DNA of 64,000 nucleotides from Isoetes taiwanensis (GCA_021234155.1 JAJEKV010000003.1:31235166-31299165); one strand, 5' to 3'; numbered from the stretch's first letter, positions 10,597-22,935 are shown. Numbers and translations are program-made. The notes: generated from the sequence alone by a model not told the origin.

Positions 10597-11184
10597 TGTG
10601 TTTGGGGTCTGGGTTCGGGAACTCCTGGAAGACAGCCCTCTGTGAGGACCCGTGGATCTAACAGGAGAGTCCTGGGGACTATGTCACGCGGGATTTGCTG
10701 AAAGAGAAGAAAAAGAAGAGAACAGAACAAATGAGAGAAAGATGATAAGCTTCCTTGATATCAATGATGAAAATACATGAGCTCTCGCAATAGAGAGAAA
10801 ACTGGAAGGAGACAAGACTCAAAACTCATCTAAAAACTTATGAGCTAACTCTACTCATATATATAGTACAATGGCCTTGGGCCCAATATAGACACTCGAC
10901 CGATCTCGGTGCCGACTCGAAAAGGAGGCCTGATTTGCGGTGAATATTGGCGGTGCCTCTTGAAGTGCCTAGAATCACGCCGACGCCGACGCTGGCGGTG
11001 ACGTCGTCACTTGTCCGAGCCGGGCGCCTCTTGTTGACGACCAAAGGCTTTGACCAAGTGGGCTCGCCGCTTAATCTTCTCAGGAGGCTTGGATGTTTGA
11101 CCCGCGGGTTGATCGAGGATCTTTGAGCTTGACCTGGTCTCGACGATGCATGAATAGTCCTGCATCAGAGGCACAGATTCAACA
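10597..11184 (-). repeat. 3' LTR of the Ty3 element (588 bp)
   Basis: On the plus strand it starts TGTGTTTGGGGTC and ends AGATTCAACA. On the coding strand it therefore reads TGTTGAATCT...CAAACACA, with canonical TG/CA ends. It aligns with 21139-21720 over nearly its full length with scattered substitutions and small indels, indicating an old insertion. Confidence 0.9.
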
Positions 11185-11206
11185 CTCCCCCCACCAAACC
11201 ACACCG
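11185..11206 (-). other. Candidate polypurine tract
   Basis: Immediately inside the 3' LTR the coding strand reads GGTGTGGTTTGGTGGGGGGAG. This purine-rich run is in the position where plus-strand DNA synthesis of an LTR element is primed. Confidence 0.6.
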
Positions 11207-12940
11207 AGTGAAGAAAAGGAGGAAGCGCCGGAGGTGTATGGAAGCCATCACTGAAAGTGATCCTCACGGAGTGAGGACGGCACCATTATGGTAACCGGCT
11301 GATGAGATCTTGGCGTGATTGAAGAGCTTGAGGTGTGTTGTGGCCAAGGGCGTGGATCAGCATCAATAAGAAAACGAGCCGCATTCATGTCTTCAAGCTG
11401 CGTATGCCTCAAGAAATGTACCGACACTCCATGAGGAGACAGTCCGAAGGCCAAAGGCACTAACGCTGGCATTTGGATTGCAAAGGAAAAATGGGACGCC
11501 GATTTAAGGAGCTTAGCAAAATGCATTTGAGGGCAGCGCAAAATCCCGCTTGAAGATGGACGTAAGGATCGTGAGAGGTGGAGGCGCTCGCAAGAAGGTG
11601 TTGAGACCATGAAGCGCATCCGCGGGGTCGTTGCCAACCACGCCATTAGCAATGTAGATCCAATTGGTGGTGTTGTCCAGAGTAGCACCTTCTTCCCAAT
11701 GTGATCGGCGAACAAACGTGGATCCCACCGGAGATCCGGCCGAGATCCGAGGTGGTGTCCAGCCGCATGACCATCCATGACCTTGGTCCAAAAAGGAAGG
11801 CCAATCGGAAGTCGGGAACCCGGGCGTGGAGGTACGCCCAGGGAAGCATAGGGAGAAGGAACCATGCCCGGTGGGTTTGCCGAGCGATCTCCCCGAATTG
11901 GACCGACAAGATCGGATCAAGTGCCCGACACCGGCGATCCCAAAGAGAAGCGAGAGAGCTGAGAGTTGACAGAGGGCTATCCCATCCCGTGGGGACCGTC
12001 TTGCTATCCAACAGAGCTCAGAATCGATTGTAACCAGCGAGGTGTCCGCATATAGACTTGTGCATAGGGAAGATCTTGGGATGTCCCTAGATACTTCCTA
12101 ATTTGTTGTAGCCGCTTCCGCTTGCCGAGAGATAAATGATTGGCAAGCTCAGGCATGTACTCGATGAAAAGTTTTGGTCCGAGCAGATCCGCAAGATATG
12201 GATTGTTATCCCGAAGCACCCATTGCGCAGATGGGGTCACCCCCGAAAAGCCGGGCGCGGGCCCATTGCCAAAGTTTTCTGTGTATCACCCGGATAGAAA
12301 TCATGAAAGATATAAGCCATGGGCTGAACCACGCCGAAAGTGAGAAAGTCGGATCGCACGTTGTATAAGATCAAAGACAACAAGGGCACAAACACAACCC
12401 TTTGTCCTCAATGGAGAGTTCGGCCAAACCGAGAAAAATCAAAGACCGCCGCTGGGATATCCACAGGCCATCGGTGCGTGCCACTTTGAAAGGAAGAGGT
12501 GGCGCCGAAAGCAACCACATAATCATGATAGCAGGGAGGGGAGGGGAAGTCCACCGGCATTCTCGCGGAAGAATTGAAGTCCGGGCGCCAAGTTTGGCTT
12601 GAGCCTCCTCGCCAGACCGAATAGCTTGTTTAGCCTGTTTGTTGTTCGAGATCACGGATCCATTTTCCTTTTTCGAGTAGGAGGCGGACGGGTCACGGAC
12701 TTCGTCGGAGAAGGATTGACCTGGGAGGAAGATTTCCTGGGTTGAGAGACGGCACGGCAATCTCCTGGGCCATCGAAGTATTTTCGCTCGCACCTCTCGT
12801 AAGTTTCGATCTTGAAGAGAGGTGAGCCGAGAGGTTCGGTGGTAGAAAGTCGAGCCGGCCAAGGAGGCTAATTTGAGCGCCCCGGCCGAAAGATTTTGAA
12901 CTTGAGTGCTGAAATTTTCACACGCCCGAAAGTACAAGGC
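11207..12940 (-). other. Ty3 post-integrase region, unrecognised frames
   Basis: Minus-strand frames (11248-11865, 11646-12011, 12004-12240, 12371-12937) are open for 80-200 codons. They include blocks such as PEWLRD-less LRDNNPYLADLLGPKLF and WFLLPMLPWAYLHARVPDF that look like real but broken protein. I do not recognise the family. The position, downstream of integrase and sense with the element, suggests an accessory ORF or captured host sequence. Confidence 0.35.
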
Positions 12941-13015
12941 ATTGAGTTTAGCAATATCTTCGGCCCTTGGTACTCGTGGAGAGCTGCTTTGGACTTGTTG
13001 TGCTCCAATAGAGTC

Positions 13016-14060
13016 TCAATTTCGACCGGAGCCGAGCCTCGCTGATCCGCGAAGTTGGCTGACTTGAGCTTGTGTATTCTTGAGATCCGCATGAGCCCGT
13101 AAGAGAGCTTCATGCTTGTCTTGAAGTTTGGCCTCCAAAGTTGCAACTTGGGCGCTTGCAGCCTTGAAGGTCTTGGTGTACCGCATCGAGGCCTCGAGTG
13201 CCTGAACCCCGGGCCATAAGAGCCGCCTTGGGATTCTTTGTAACTTAAGAGCAAAGAGCTTGAGCATCCCGGCCGATACCGATACAACAACCGACGAGGG
13301 TGTTGTGGTGGTGGAACCGGCCGCATGCCCGGGTTTGGGAGGTTTGGGAAAAATGTGTGAAGTGGATGGTGTAGCGGAGGAAGAGACAAAGTGACATGAG
13401 TGTGACCGTGGTCATGACCAGTGGGAAGATGGGCGGATGTGCCAACTTGGTGATTGAGTGGAAGGGAGTTACTGAGTGGAATTTTGAGAATTTGGTGGTG
13501 TGGGAGGGAAGTAATGACGGATGAGGGCTTGAAAGTGCCCTCCCACGTAAAACTCAGAAATGGAAGTGGTACCCAAGGCGTCCATTTTGGAGAAGACGAT
13601 AGAACATCATTTGGGGCCAATCTATGTGGTGCTTGGAGTGTGTAGCAAGAAGGACCCGAGGTTGTAGAAAGGCTTATTGATATGGGTGTTCTTGATAGAA
13701 TACCCAAGGAATTTTCGCCACGTAAATTTCACAAAGGTCTCATGAGGCTTGTCGATATTGGTCGATCGATGGACATTGGCGTGATATGTGTGCACCAAAC
13801 TCAGGACATCAATATCCCGTATAGCGGCACCATGATACACAAGGAGTGTGCAAGGGAATATGAAATACCTCGTAAATCAAGTGTTGAGTCAATGAAATAG
13901 TGGTGCCATCGACCACGCTGGTGTAACCTTAGGGGTCGTTAACAATATTGGCGATGAACCGGCCGCGAATCGGGCAGGTGGTTTGGAGCCGGAAGTTCCA
14001 TTTGAGAGAATTCGTAAAGCTGGTGTCGTTCAAATGACTTCTTTTATCGGGCCAACAAGG
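13016..14060 (-). pseudogene. Ty3 accessory ORF: plant-transposon-like domain plus coiled coil
   Basis: Reading the minus strand from about 14060: a block with CPIRGRFIANIV and VVDGTTISLTQHLIYEVFHI, a frameshift near 13840, then RDIDVLSLVHTYHANVHRST, FVKFTWRKFLGYSIKNTHIN and FYNLGSFLLHTPSTT. After a Pro/His-rich spacer comes a clear coiled coil at 13016-13267 (AAQVATLEAKLQDKHEALLR-like heptads). This order resembles the 'putative plant transposon protein' domain followed by a coiled coil found in ORFs of some plant retroelements (family match from memory). The role is unknown. It is broken by frameshifts and stops. Confidence 0.45.
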
Positions 14061-15200
14061 GCTTCACCCGAAGTGGGCCAAGAAGGATACGATGCAAAAA
14101 GGGCCGGATCCTGGGAGGGAGCAAAGAGTTTGAAGTGTAGAAAATCTTGGGGCAGCCATGGGAATGATTTGCGTAACTAAGAGAGATGCCAAAGGCGGAA
14201 GACGAAAGTCGAAAGCACGGAGGATGAAGGCGCAGAGGAACTAAAAAGGTTTGTTTTAGGGCTTAACAACCGGAGGCTTAAGAGGTATGAAGAGTTCAAA
14301 CGGAACCGCTGATGATGCTAGGTGTCAAAAGATGCTAAGAAGGGGATTGAGAGGCAAAAATTTGGCTAAGTCCCCAAAAACGTAAGGGAGAAGCAATGAA
14401 CGGTGAGGATGAGACGTGAAAGAAAGATCGGATGTGATGTGGCAAAGGACATCCATTAATGTTCGACGGGCGTGGAAAGGAGGAATGGCATTCACGCGTC
14501 GGGCAACTCAAGTGGGATATCATTAAAAGGAATGTGTCGGAAGGTACCATGGCTAGATATGCGGCGCGGAGAACGATTCTTATTTTAGAAACAAATTTTG
14601 CATTGCAAACACGTTGGCGATTTGTGTGATTGGTCCATCGCCGACAAGGAGTTCCTCGCTTGGCTATATAAGACGAACCGAGAGAAACGAAGGCATCCGA
14701 TGGCGCTTCGCGATGGCAGCCGGCGGCTTGAACGAAGATTGCACCATGCCGACTAACCGCCGAGTGGATCACTTGTAAGATGAATTGTTCGGATCTCTCG
14801 GGCGCCGCCACAACCGTGGCATTCGTGATGGACGGTTGGGTGCCGGGATGGCTGAACATCCCGCACCAAGACCAACGGGATGGAGGTGGTTCTCGCGACC
14901 TTCGTTTGGGATCCGGAGCAGTAACCTCTACCATCTCCCTCAGATCACCTCCGCCCAACCCGAGTAGAGGGTTTTTCCTCTTAGGACTTAGTAGATAGGG
15001 GCTCGAGCGCTTTTGTATATAGGGCAGTGCCCATAGCGGAAATAGCTGGGTTGTGCCCACATTTTGTAAAAAAATCTCCACTATAATATAAGCTACCGCC
15101 TTCTAGTCACTTTCTGTGGTGTTGGATTCTTGAACTGTCTCTGTGTTTGGATGTTCACTTTTCGGGTGATGAAATGCTTTGAGACGAAAACCATTAACTA
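14061..15200 (-). other. Ty3 spacer between integrase and accessory ORF
   Basis: One long minus-strand frame (14335-15081) exists but has no recognisable domain and low-complexity composition. The stretch 15000-15110 is more AT-rich and could hold a leader or promoter for the downstream accessory ORF (speculative). Confidence 0.35.
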
Positions 15201-15221
15201 ATGTAGGTAATGGAGTGCCAT

Positions 15222-16130
15222 CTAATTCAGCCGAAGTTGGAAAACACTTGGTCTAACCACTTGAACAATTTGATAAGGGCCAAGCCAACGAAACTTGAGT
15301 TTACCCGGAAAATTTTTGTACCTGGAATCATAAAGAAGAACCAAATCTCCTTGTTTGAATGTTTTTGTCTTCAAACGTTTGTCATGTAAAGATTTTTGCA
15401 AATGTTGTCCATGAAGAACACCTAATATAAGCATCCCTTCAAGTTCATCCAACCGTTTCTAATTGATAGACCCGTTTCTTTGAGAGCAACCGGTGGATTA
15501 TGAGCAAGAGCTTGAAAACGGAGTGTTGGAAGGATGTATTCAAAGGGCATGAGAGCTTCCTCGACCATAAACCAATTTAAAAGGAGTGTGACCCGTGAGC
15601 AATCTTGAAACAAGTATTGTAGGCCCAAAGAACAAGAGGGAAGTTTTGGTCCGCCAATCAGTGCGGGAAGCGCCACAAATTTTCTTGAGAATGGTGACCG
15701 TGAGTTTTGTTGGTGCTTTCTCGCCAACCCATTGCCTTGAGGATAGTAAGGTGTGCTTTTGTGATGATGTATCAAGAGATAATCCGTCAGCTCTTTGATA
15801 GTATGATTGATGAAATGAACACCACTGGCCACCGACCAAATTCGGGGCAGCCGAATCGCGCGCGGATAATTTGTTGATAGAGGACTCGAGCCGCGGCTTG
15901 CAAAGCAGTTGTTGTCCGGAAGTGCACAAGCTTCCGCCCATTTGGTGCGTGAGTCGCTGAGAACCGAATGTATCGCACGGGCACGAAAGTGTGCCGCCAG
16001 AGGATCTATAGGTCCCACAAAGTCCATTCCCCATTTGTCAAGGGAAGTGGCGTGGCGACCGGCGCCAAGGGAAGAGCCGCCACGGGCCGCGGGCGCCCCA
16101 CCCGCTGGCAAGCGCCACACGCGGCGGGCG
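15222..16130 (-). pseudogene. Ty3 integrase (core plus GPY/F module)
   Basis: The minus strand gives a relic of the HHCC region end, then KWGMDFVGPIDP (start of the DDE core). Later in the core come SGVHFINHTIKELTDYL and STPYYPQGNGLARKHQQN. After a frame change, FKQGDLVLLYDSRYKNFPGK and LKFRWLGPYQIVQVVRPSVF mark the GPY/F module typical of Ty3 integrases. Integrase inserts the double-stranded cDNA into the host chromosome. Frameshifts near 15450 and 15800 and altered core residues show it is inactive. It lies downstream of RNase H, as in all Ty3 elements. Confidence 0.88.
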
Positions 16131-16599
16131 TGGGCGGAGCATCTCTAAAGAGCGTGGGGCCAATAATACCCGGCAAGAAGAAGGATTTTATGCGCGTGGT
16201 GTCACCATGAAAATGACCACCACCGAGCCCTTTGATGAGCTTCTAACAATGTCCGGAACTTCATGAGGTAGAACACACTGGCCGAAGGATGGTGTCCTTA
16301 CCCTTTTGTAGAGATGTCCGGCAACCATGGTGTAGTCACGGACCTCTCTGAGAAATTGATGGCGACGGATTGTCGCTATGGTGAGAGAGCCGCCTCATCT
16401 TCCGTGGAAGAGCACCGGTGAGGAGGTACCGCTGAAAATCATGAAACCAATGTGGTGTTGCCGTGACTAAAAAAGAGTTGAGCATCGTGGAAGGCGCCCG
16501 AGACCCCTCGCTGCGTGATCATCCGCGGTGGATGCGGAAAGATAATCCGAACAACATGAGATTTGCCGCCTTTTATGAACGATTTCAAAAGGAGCAAAT

Positions 16600-17800
16600 T
16601 CTTTGAGAAGAAGGACCCAACGAAAGCAATGCGCCCGTGGGCGTGGATTTGTTGATCAAATAGAGAAGTGCTTGGTGGTCCACAAAGAACTTGATTTGAC
16701 CGCCTAAAAGGTAATGACGGAAGCGTTGGACACGTAAAATGAGACCCAAAGCTTCACGCCCGCGGGTGTAATAGTTGCGCCAGCAGAATTGAGTTTTCTA
16801 CCGGCGAAGCGATTTGGTTTATCGGGCAGCGATCATATTCTTGAGAAAGAACAGCCCAATAGCAAATGCCGGAGACATCGACGTGAACGCGGAAAGGGCT
16901 TGTCCCATTGAGGAGGAACAAGAAACCGTGCCCGAGTAAGCAAAAGCTTCACCGTTGAAAGCAAACTTCCTTTGGGAATTCCAAGCCCGTGGATTCGCCA
17001 CCGTGAGTTTATGAATGGGACCGCAATGGTCGCCACCCGTGTATGAAGGTGGAGTAATAATTGACCTTTCCCGTGAAAGAGCGCGGTCTCTTTGATATTG
17101 GCCGGTGCTTGAGCTTTGAGCACACAACCGATTTTGGCGTGATCTGGTGATTCCCGCTTTGGTCGACAACATGGCCTAACGTAACACTTAAGTGACGAAA
17201 AGGTGCATTTCTCGTGATTGAGACTAATGCCGGACTCATCACATTACGGAAGACGAAGTTCCAATTTATCCAAATGGTCAGCCATGGAACCAGAGGCGCA
17301 GAGAAGTCATCTTGAAAAAATTTGCAAGAAGGGATTTTCCTTCATGAAATCATGAAAACCGAGAGCATGATTCGTTGAAATGTTGAAGGAGAGTTGGATA
17401 ATCCAAACGGAACCACCTTGTAGGCAAAAAAAAACCCCACGGTGGTGGTGAAAGTGGTCTTGAGTTGATCGAGATTCTTTGATGGAGATCCGATTGTAAC
17501 CGAAAAACCATCCATAAAGGAGTACATCTCATGTCCACCACTTCTTCCGTAACTTGGTCCGCGGAAGGGAAGTGGAAAAATGATCACGCCCGCGGGCCCG
17601 ATTGAGTTTTCGATAGTCTACACATGCACGCCGGATCTTACCATTGTGCTTAAGGGCAATGACGATAGGGCTCACCCATTCGTAATGTTTGACCTCATAG
17701 ATCAAAACCTGCAGAAAGGAGTTTGTCAATTTCCGCCTTGACGCGATCACGGTAATTAGGGTTGAGCTCAGAGCATCGCCGCTGCTACAATCGGGTCGGC
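16600..17800 (-). pseudogene. Ty3 reverse transcriptase and RNase H
   Basis: The RT is read from ~17760: EVKHYEWVSPIVIALKHNGK and IRRACVDYRKLN, then YSFMDGFSV (17503-17524), VVPFGLSNSPSTFQRIM, and an FQDDFSA active-site relic near 17310 (usual FMDDF; the two Asp are kept). Connection and RNase H pieces follow, including GGQIKFFVDHQALLYLINK at about 16670-16720. Several frameshifts split these blocks. In a live element this enzyme copies the genomic RNA to cDNA and removes the RNA strand. Confidence 0.88.
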
Positions 17801-18479
17801 ATCGATTTGGTAGGAATGGTGAGTTCCCCCAAGCTTTTGTTGATTCCCCAAGATCTTTGTAACCCAGCTTAAAAATGTGTTTGAATTTTTGAACAACAAT
17901 TGGACGGCCTTGTTACGATAAGGAGCCGGAAGGTTTGCAGCAAATGCGGGACGGGTTGATTGTTGCCAACATCCACAATAACCGATTTTGAGTCCGGAAT
18001 ATGGGGTATGACTTCAGTATCCCGGACAATGTGCGGGGAGGTTGGAGCATAACCGATGCGTGGCACTTTTGCGTGGTGAAAAGAGAGGTTGCTCGGTTTC
18101 ATCTAGCGCTGGTTGCTTCATGACTGCGTGTACATCAACAGGAGTTGCAGGAGTGTTAGCATCTGAAAAGTGATCAAGGCGTTGATTCGATTGCAAGGAG
18201 CCGTAGGGGTCAAGCAATGCAGCTTGCCACGTACCGGTCCCGATCAAGAGTCATTTCTCCCCAAGGATCAAAGATATTCGGGTAGGATGATAGAGGCGCA
18301 CGCAGTGGAGCCCCGAACTTGATAAATATTCTCGAGCGCCTTCAGAATCGCGATCCGAGAGAGGGTTCCGCATTGTCAACGTAAATGATCCCCGCCTCGC
18401 TTGCAAGTCCATGGTGGCATTGAGATGACCATCGGTGATGACTAACCGGGTCCGCGGGCCCAAGAATGGATACTCTTTT

Positions 18480-18800
18480 GCCCGGCGGAGAAAGGGTCCG
18501 CTTACCAAAGATTTCATAGTCACCGATCTTCACCCGCCTTTCCACCGCCAAATTCCATGGGAAAGCCGGAGATCACCGATGTTGATGTGAAGAATAGGTG
18601 TGTGCTTTGAGGTCTCGTGATATGGCCATTAGCCAATTTGATGTCATATGGGGCACCAAAGAGTTGTGTGATGCCCATTTGTTTGCGGAGTTTATCCGTG
18701 ATGAGATTGACCGCACTACCTCCATCGATTTGAACATGGTTGACTTGTCGATTTCCCACGCGGGCATGGACCGTGGGTGTAGAGGTAGCCACAGCCCCAA
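18480..18800 (-). pseudogene. Ty3 aspartic protease
   Basis: The minus-strand frame contains VHARVGNRQVNHVQIDGGSA; the DGGS (near 18720) is the active-site Asp motif in the form common in plant Ty3 elements. It is followed by VNLIT and a hydrophobic LRKQMGI stretch. This protease would cut the gag-pol polyprotein. It lies between gag and RT as expected. Confidence 0.75.
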
Positions 18801-19639
18801 CTAAAACAGTTGGGAGTGGTAACCGGTCCTTGAGAGCGTGACGTAGTTTTTAAAATGGTTGCCAAGCTTAAAGGAATTTTGATCTTGGCAAGCTCCTCTT
18901 GGAGTTCGAGAGGTACATGAGAAAAAGGATCCGGGCTGGTTCCACCGGGTGCGGGAGTGCATGGCGTGGAAGCAAAGAACTTCTTTGAGTAAGTCAACCT
19001 CGGCCGCAATATTGGGATATGTCCGAGAGCGTGGAGGTTGAGATGTTGAAGGGGTATCTTGTCTTTGTTGAGCTCTAGTGGTGGCATGAACATTGGCCAA
19101 TGTGCGCCTATGGCAGCCTTGCATGAGATTCAAAATGCTTTGGCTTAACTTTGGGCATGACATTTGGCATGAGCTTTTCCAAGTCGTGCAAAGTGAACCT
19201 TTTTTCGCCCCTCATGAGGAATGGTGTCAACCGCAAAGGCAAGGTTGCGCGGTCCTTTTCGGAATAATAGTCAAGGGACGTGATGCCTTAGTCCTGGCGC
19301 GGAAACTAGACCAACCCAATTTGACTACCAGACGGGAGGATTAAGTGCCCTAAAAAATTTCCTCTTGGGCTTGTTGATCCAAATTCGGAGGTTGATTTGC
19401 TGGAGCTGGTTGATAGCGTGATTGCCGAGGCGCCTTTGGGGGCTTTTAAGAACCGGTCGCGGGCCTTGTTTGCCATTAGCAAGCCGTGAGTTGGTAAGCG
19501 CGTGGAGGCGGACCGATGTGGTCGGGATTTGTGCCGTGAAGCCGGACCTGAACTTGTGGAAGTTGAGGACACGCCGTGGTGGTATGACCCCATTCTTGAC
19601 AAAGGATAACACCGAGCTTTTAGAAGGATCAAAAGGAGG

Positions 19640-20815
19640 ACGCTGGTTGGATCCCCGTGGTTGGTCCCGCGGTCGATAGAGTTATGCAATCGCGACTCAA
19701 GAGGTGGGTGCCGATAGTGCGCGATTGTGGTCGAGGTGTGGTTTGCACTTGATAAACCATTTTGTTATGTGAACGGTGTGGGATGAGTGCGCAGTGCACT
19801 CTTCCCGCGGCATGATTGCACATGTTGCATCGCTTGAATGAGGCGGGCCATTGGTGGAGTTGCACTCATTGGCCAAATGGCCTTGATATTTGCAAATATG
19901 GCACCAGATTTGACCGCTACTGTGGATTAGCGTGGTTGAGGCTGAACACCGCTTTGTGGAACCATGACGGGTGGAATGAACGGAGCTCTTGAAGAGCCAC
20001 GCCGGGAGGAAACATTGACTGAAAGTGATTGACAGGTCGATAGCCCGCTCCAAAGTTTTTGGACGCAGTGTATTCACCATGAGTCAATAGCGTGAGGAAG
20101 TCCTTGGAGAAACCGCACCAAAAACTGGCTCTGTAGGGTACTCCTTGAGCTTACCGAAAGCGTAATGTGAAGTCGATCCCAAAATCCGGGCACTCCGTGG
20201 GCTCTTGTTGAAGTTCATTGAGTTGCTTGAGATGAAGTTGATCATCATCCGTGGTCCCAGAATGAGACGTAAAAGCAAAGGCGCATTTAGGACCAAGCCT
20301 TTGTTTCCAATGGTTTTTGTTGGACATGAGCCATTGATGAGGAGAGCCACAAAGGTGGTGGAAAAGATGTGGAATTTCGCTTGAGGTTGCGCTGTGACCA
20401 TTTAGGACAGCTAGAGCCTCAAATTCTTCCATGTGGGCCCGAGCACTTTGGTCTAACGGTTTGCCTTCGTGGTTGCCAAAGGTGGGATAAGTCGGTTTGA
20501 GTCCGAAAGGTAGATGTGAAAGTGCCGGGTCGGAGGAAACGATATAGGGAGGATATTGAGGTTGAGGTGGATGTGGCATTGTGGCCCCGACGGACCTCGA
20601 TGAAGGGTGGACTGCGGCTGAGAAACCCGGGGCAGCCTGAGCATTGGTTTTGAGATCCGTAAGGTTGTAAAATGGGGAAGAGCAAAGGGGAAACGAGGGA
20701 AAGGATATTCCCGGTAGGCTTAAAGGAGACATGTGGATAGCCGTGCCCACCCGGGAGATGATGGTTGGGCGAAGGAAGAGGCGTATGGCCCCAAGAATGA
20801 TGGATGTAGGCATGT
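19640..20815 (-). pseudogene. Ty3 gag with CCHC zinc knuckle
   Basis: The minus strand shows a Pro-rich N-terminus and a capsid-like central part (TYPTFGNHEGKPLDQSARAH, then SPHQWLMSNKNHWKQ). A block MVNTLRPKTLERAIDLSITF follows, and then the zinc knuckle WCHICKYQGHLANEC (CX2CX4HX4C, about 19862-19903). Gag packages the element RNA. A frame change near 20080 and others break the gene. The region 20816-21138 up to the 5' LTR would be leader; no convincing TGG-type primer-binding site follows the LTR. Confidence 0.8.
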
Positions 20816-21138
20816 TCGTGGGTGTGAAAGTACGGTTGAGAAGGTTGAGCCGATAAGGCTCCTCGGATAGTGATGAGGGACCGAGGTTGTGAGCAATGTT
20901 TGCACGCTTTGGGGCGGGAACCGGACGACCGACACAGGGGTGGGTGGGGACCGAGCCCTAGATCAAGATGGCCTCCTCGGCGTCAAGTGGCAAGGTGATC
21001 CATACATGTCGCGTAACAGCTTCGACGATGGCGCTTCCAAGCCAGATGCCGCCGAGAAAGGAGTTCTTCCGGGCGGAAATTACCTTACGCATATGGCGCA
21101 TGTAAGAAAGTAGGGAGAAAATCAGACCCGCAGCGACA

Positions 21139-21720
21139 TGTTGTTTGGGGTCCGGTTCTGAACTCGAAGACGACCCTCTGTGAGGACCCGTGGATCTAAC
21201 AGAGAGTCCCGGGGACTATGTCACGGGATTTGCCGAAAAAGAGAAGAAAAAAGAAGAGAACGTAACAAATGAGAGAAAATGATAAGCTTCCCTTGATATC
21301 AATGATGAAAATACATGAGCTCTCAAGAGAGAGAAAACCGGAAGGAGACAAGACTCAAAACTCATCTAAAAACTTATGAGCTAACTCTACTCATATATAT
21401 AGTACAATGGCCTTGGGCCCAATATAGACACTCGGACCGATCTCGGTGCCGACTCTCAAAGGAGGCCCGATTTTTGGAGGAATATTGGCGGTGCCTCTTG
21501 AAGTGCCTAGAATCACGCTGACGCCGACGCGGGGCGGATTCGCCGTCATTACTTGTCCGAGCGGGCTTTCTTTGTTGACGTACCAAAGGCTTTGATCGCG
21601 CGGGCGGCCGCTGCTTAATCTTTCATGAGGCTTGGATGTTTGACCCGCGGGTTGACCGAGGATCTTTGAGCTTGACCTCGTCTCGACGAGAAGATGAATA
21701 GTCCCTGCACTGTGAGGCAC
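21139..21720 (-). repeat. 5' LTR of the Ty3 element (~582 bp, outer end eroded)
   Basis: It starts TGTTGTTTGGGGTCCGG and follows the 10597-11184 copy to GAGGCAC at 21720. The terminal AGATTCAACA seen in the other LTR is missing and LINE sequence begins instead. The promoter for element transcription should lie here, on the minus strand. Confidence 0.85.
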
Positions 21721-22935
21721 GTGACTAATGTATCGGTTGGCCCGCCGCTTAAAAATGGGCCGATGCATGTCTCATATAACCCGCATTAACCGCGCTCATA
21801 GCTCGGCAGGGACATCCGATCGCCGCATCTTGCCCACACCTTTTCCCAAGGCACAGTGTCAAAAGCCTTGGTCTACGAAGCAGCAATACAGATCTTGCCG
21901 ACGGTTCTTGCTGTCCTCAACCAGAGTCCGCAGCATGAAGATATGATCTATGATCGAGTGCCTTGGCCTAAATCCTACCCGTGTGAGTGCCCGGACTCCT
22001 GCTACCTCTGCCCATCCCATCAACTGCCGCTCGAGGATCCCAGCGAGAAGCTTTGCAAACATTGAGCTGATCATGATGGTCCAATAATTGGCCGGGCAAT
22101 GCGGGTCTCCTGCCTTATAGATTGGGACAACCCTGCTAGTGGTCCATTGCGGGGAAAAAACTTCCCGCAATGCCTTGTTGAACATGTCTGTTAGTACCGG
22201 CGCCATGGATGGTCCTGCCCACTTGAATAACTCTGCTTGCATGCCATCAAGGTCTGGTGCTTTTCCATTGGCTAGACATTGTAGCCCATGTGCTACCTCC
22301 GCCCCGCGGATTTTCAAGACGGCCCCGGCCGGGGTAATGTCGCCTGCACCTCGAGGGTTGTAGAGCCGCCGCTGTATTGCCCCACTGATCTAGAGTGATG
22401 TTTCCTGTGGCGGCACTGGCCTTTTGAGCACTGTCCGCCAGAATGTCCTAGGGTGACGTTCCCGGAGGAAGAACATTTCCTGTTGAGGGGCTGTAATGTA
22501 CCTGGCCTTTCTAGCCTTAAGAAAAGTGCGGTATTGCTTTACTGCATCCGAGCATAGAGCAGGGTCTGTGACTTGGTGGAGCCAGTGTTCGCATTCTTTG
22601 CACTCGGTGTCGAACCACTGGTTACGCGGAAAGGCCGTAGCTCTCGAGGTTTGCCTGGGGCGGCTTCTCCCAAAACACCTCTCTGTAGCAGCCTCGAGGA
22701 TGTCAATGAGCTTGCCTGCCTGCTGCTCCAGCGTTGAGCTTTGTGAGATGCTTGCCAGATCCTCCATAAGCATTTGGGAGTAAGTAGGATCACGCTCATA
22801 GTCCAGTCTGAGCTGGAGCATACGAGGAGGTGTAGAGCAACTTGCCAAGTCAGCTGCAAGTAGAGCGGTAGGTGGTCTGAGTTCACCTCCTCATCCCTAC
22901 CAGTTGTGCCCACTCGAAAATGTTTGACTAGATGC
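21721..22935 (-). mobile_element. LINE copy 1, 5' half (endonuclease end and RT fingers)
   Basis: From 22935 the minus strand reads the last part of the endonuclease domain (SDHLPLYLQLTW, with the conserved SDH). A linker follows, then RT: PANYWTIMISSMFAKLLAGI, RVGFRPRHSIIDHIFMLRTL and QDLYCCFVDQGF (Asp of the first catalytic motif). Reading then runs into the Ty3 5' LTR at 21720 and continues at 10596. The 5' end is truncated inside the endonuclease, which is typical of LINEs. Confidence 0.88.

Larger units (their letters stand above)
10597..21720 (-). mobile_element. Ty3/Gypsy LTR retrotransposon, 11.1 kb, nested in a LINE
   Basis: Two direct repeats (10597-11184 and 21139-21720) flank gag, protease, RT, RNase H and integrase in Ty3 order, all on the minus strand. 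Relics of one reading unit are scattered over three frames with many stops, so the copy is dead. The flanking DNA is one LINE: the RT sequence upstream of the 21720 end leads into the RT sequence before 10597. About 4 kb lies between integrase and the 3' LTR, which makes the element long for its class. The right LTR lacks its last ~10 bp, and no 5-bp TSD partner to TCGAA (10592-10596) is found. Confidence 0.9.

Noticed and set aside
11701-12033. Plus-strand 110-codon frame in the Ty3 post-integrase region
   Set aside because: It is antisense to better minus-strand frames and is rich in Arg/Ser from GC-rich antisense reading.
21100-21138. Primer-binding site next to the 5' LTR
   Set aside because: The sequence after the LTR (TGTCGCTGCGGGTC) does not start TGG and matches no tRNA 3' end I can recall.
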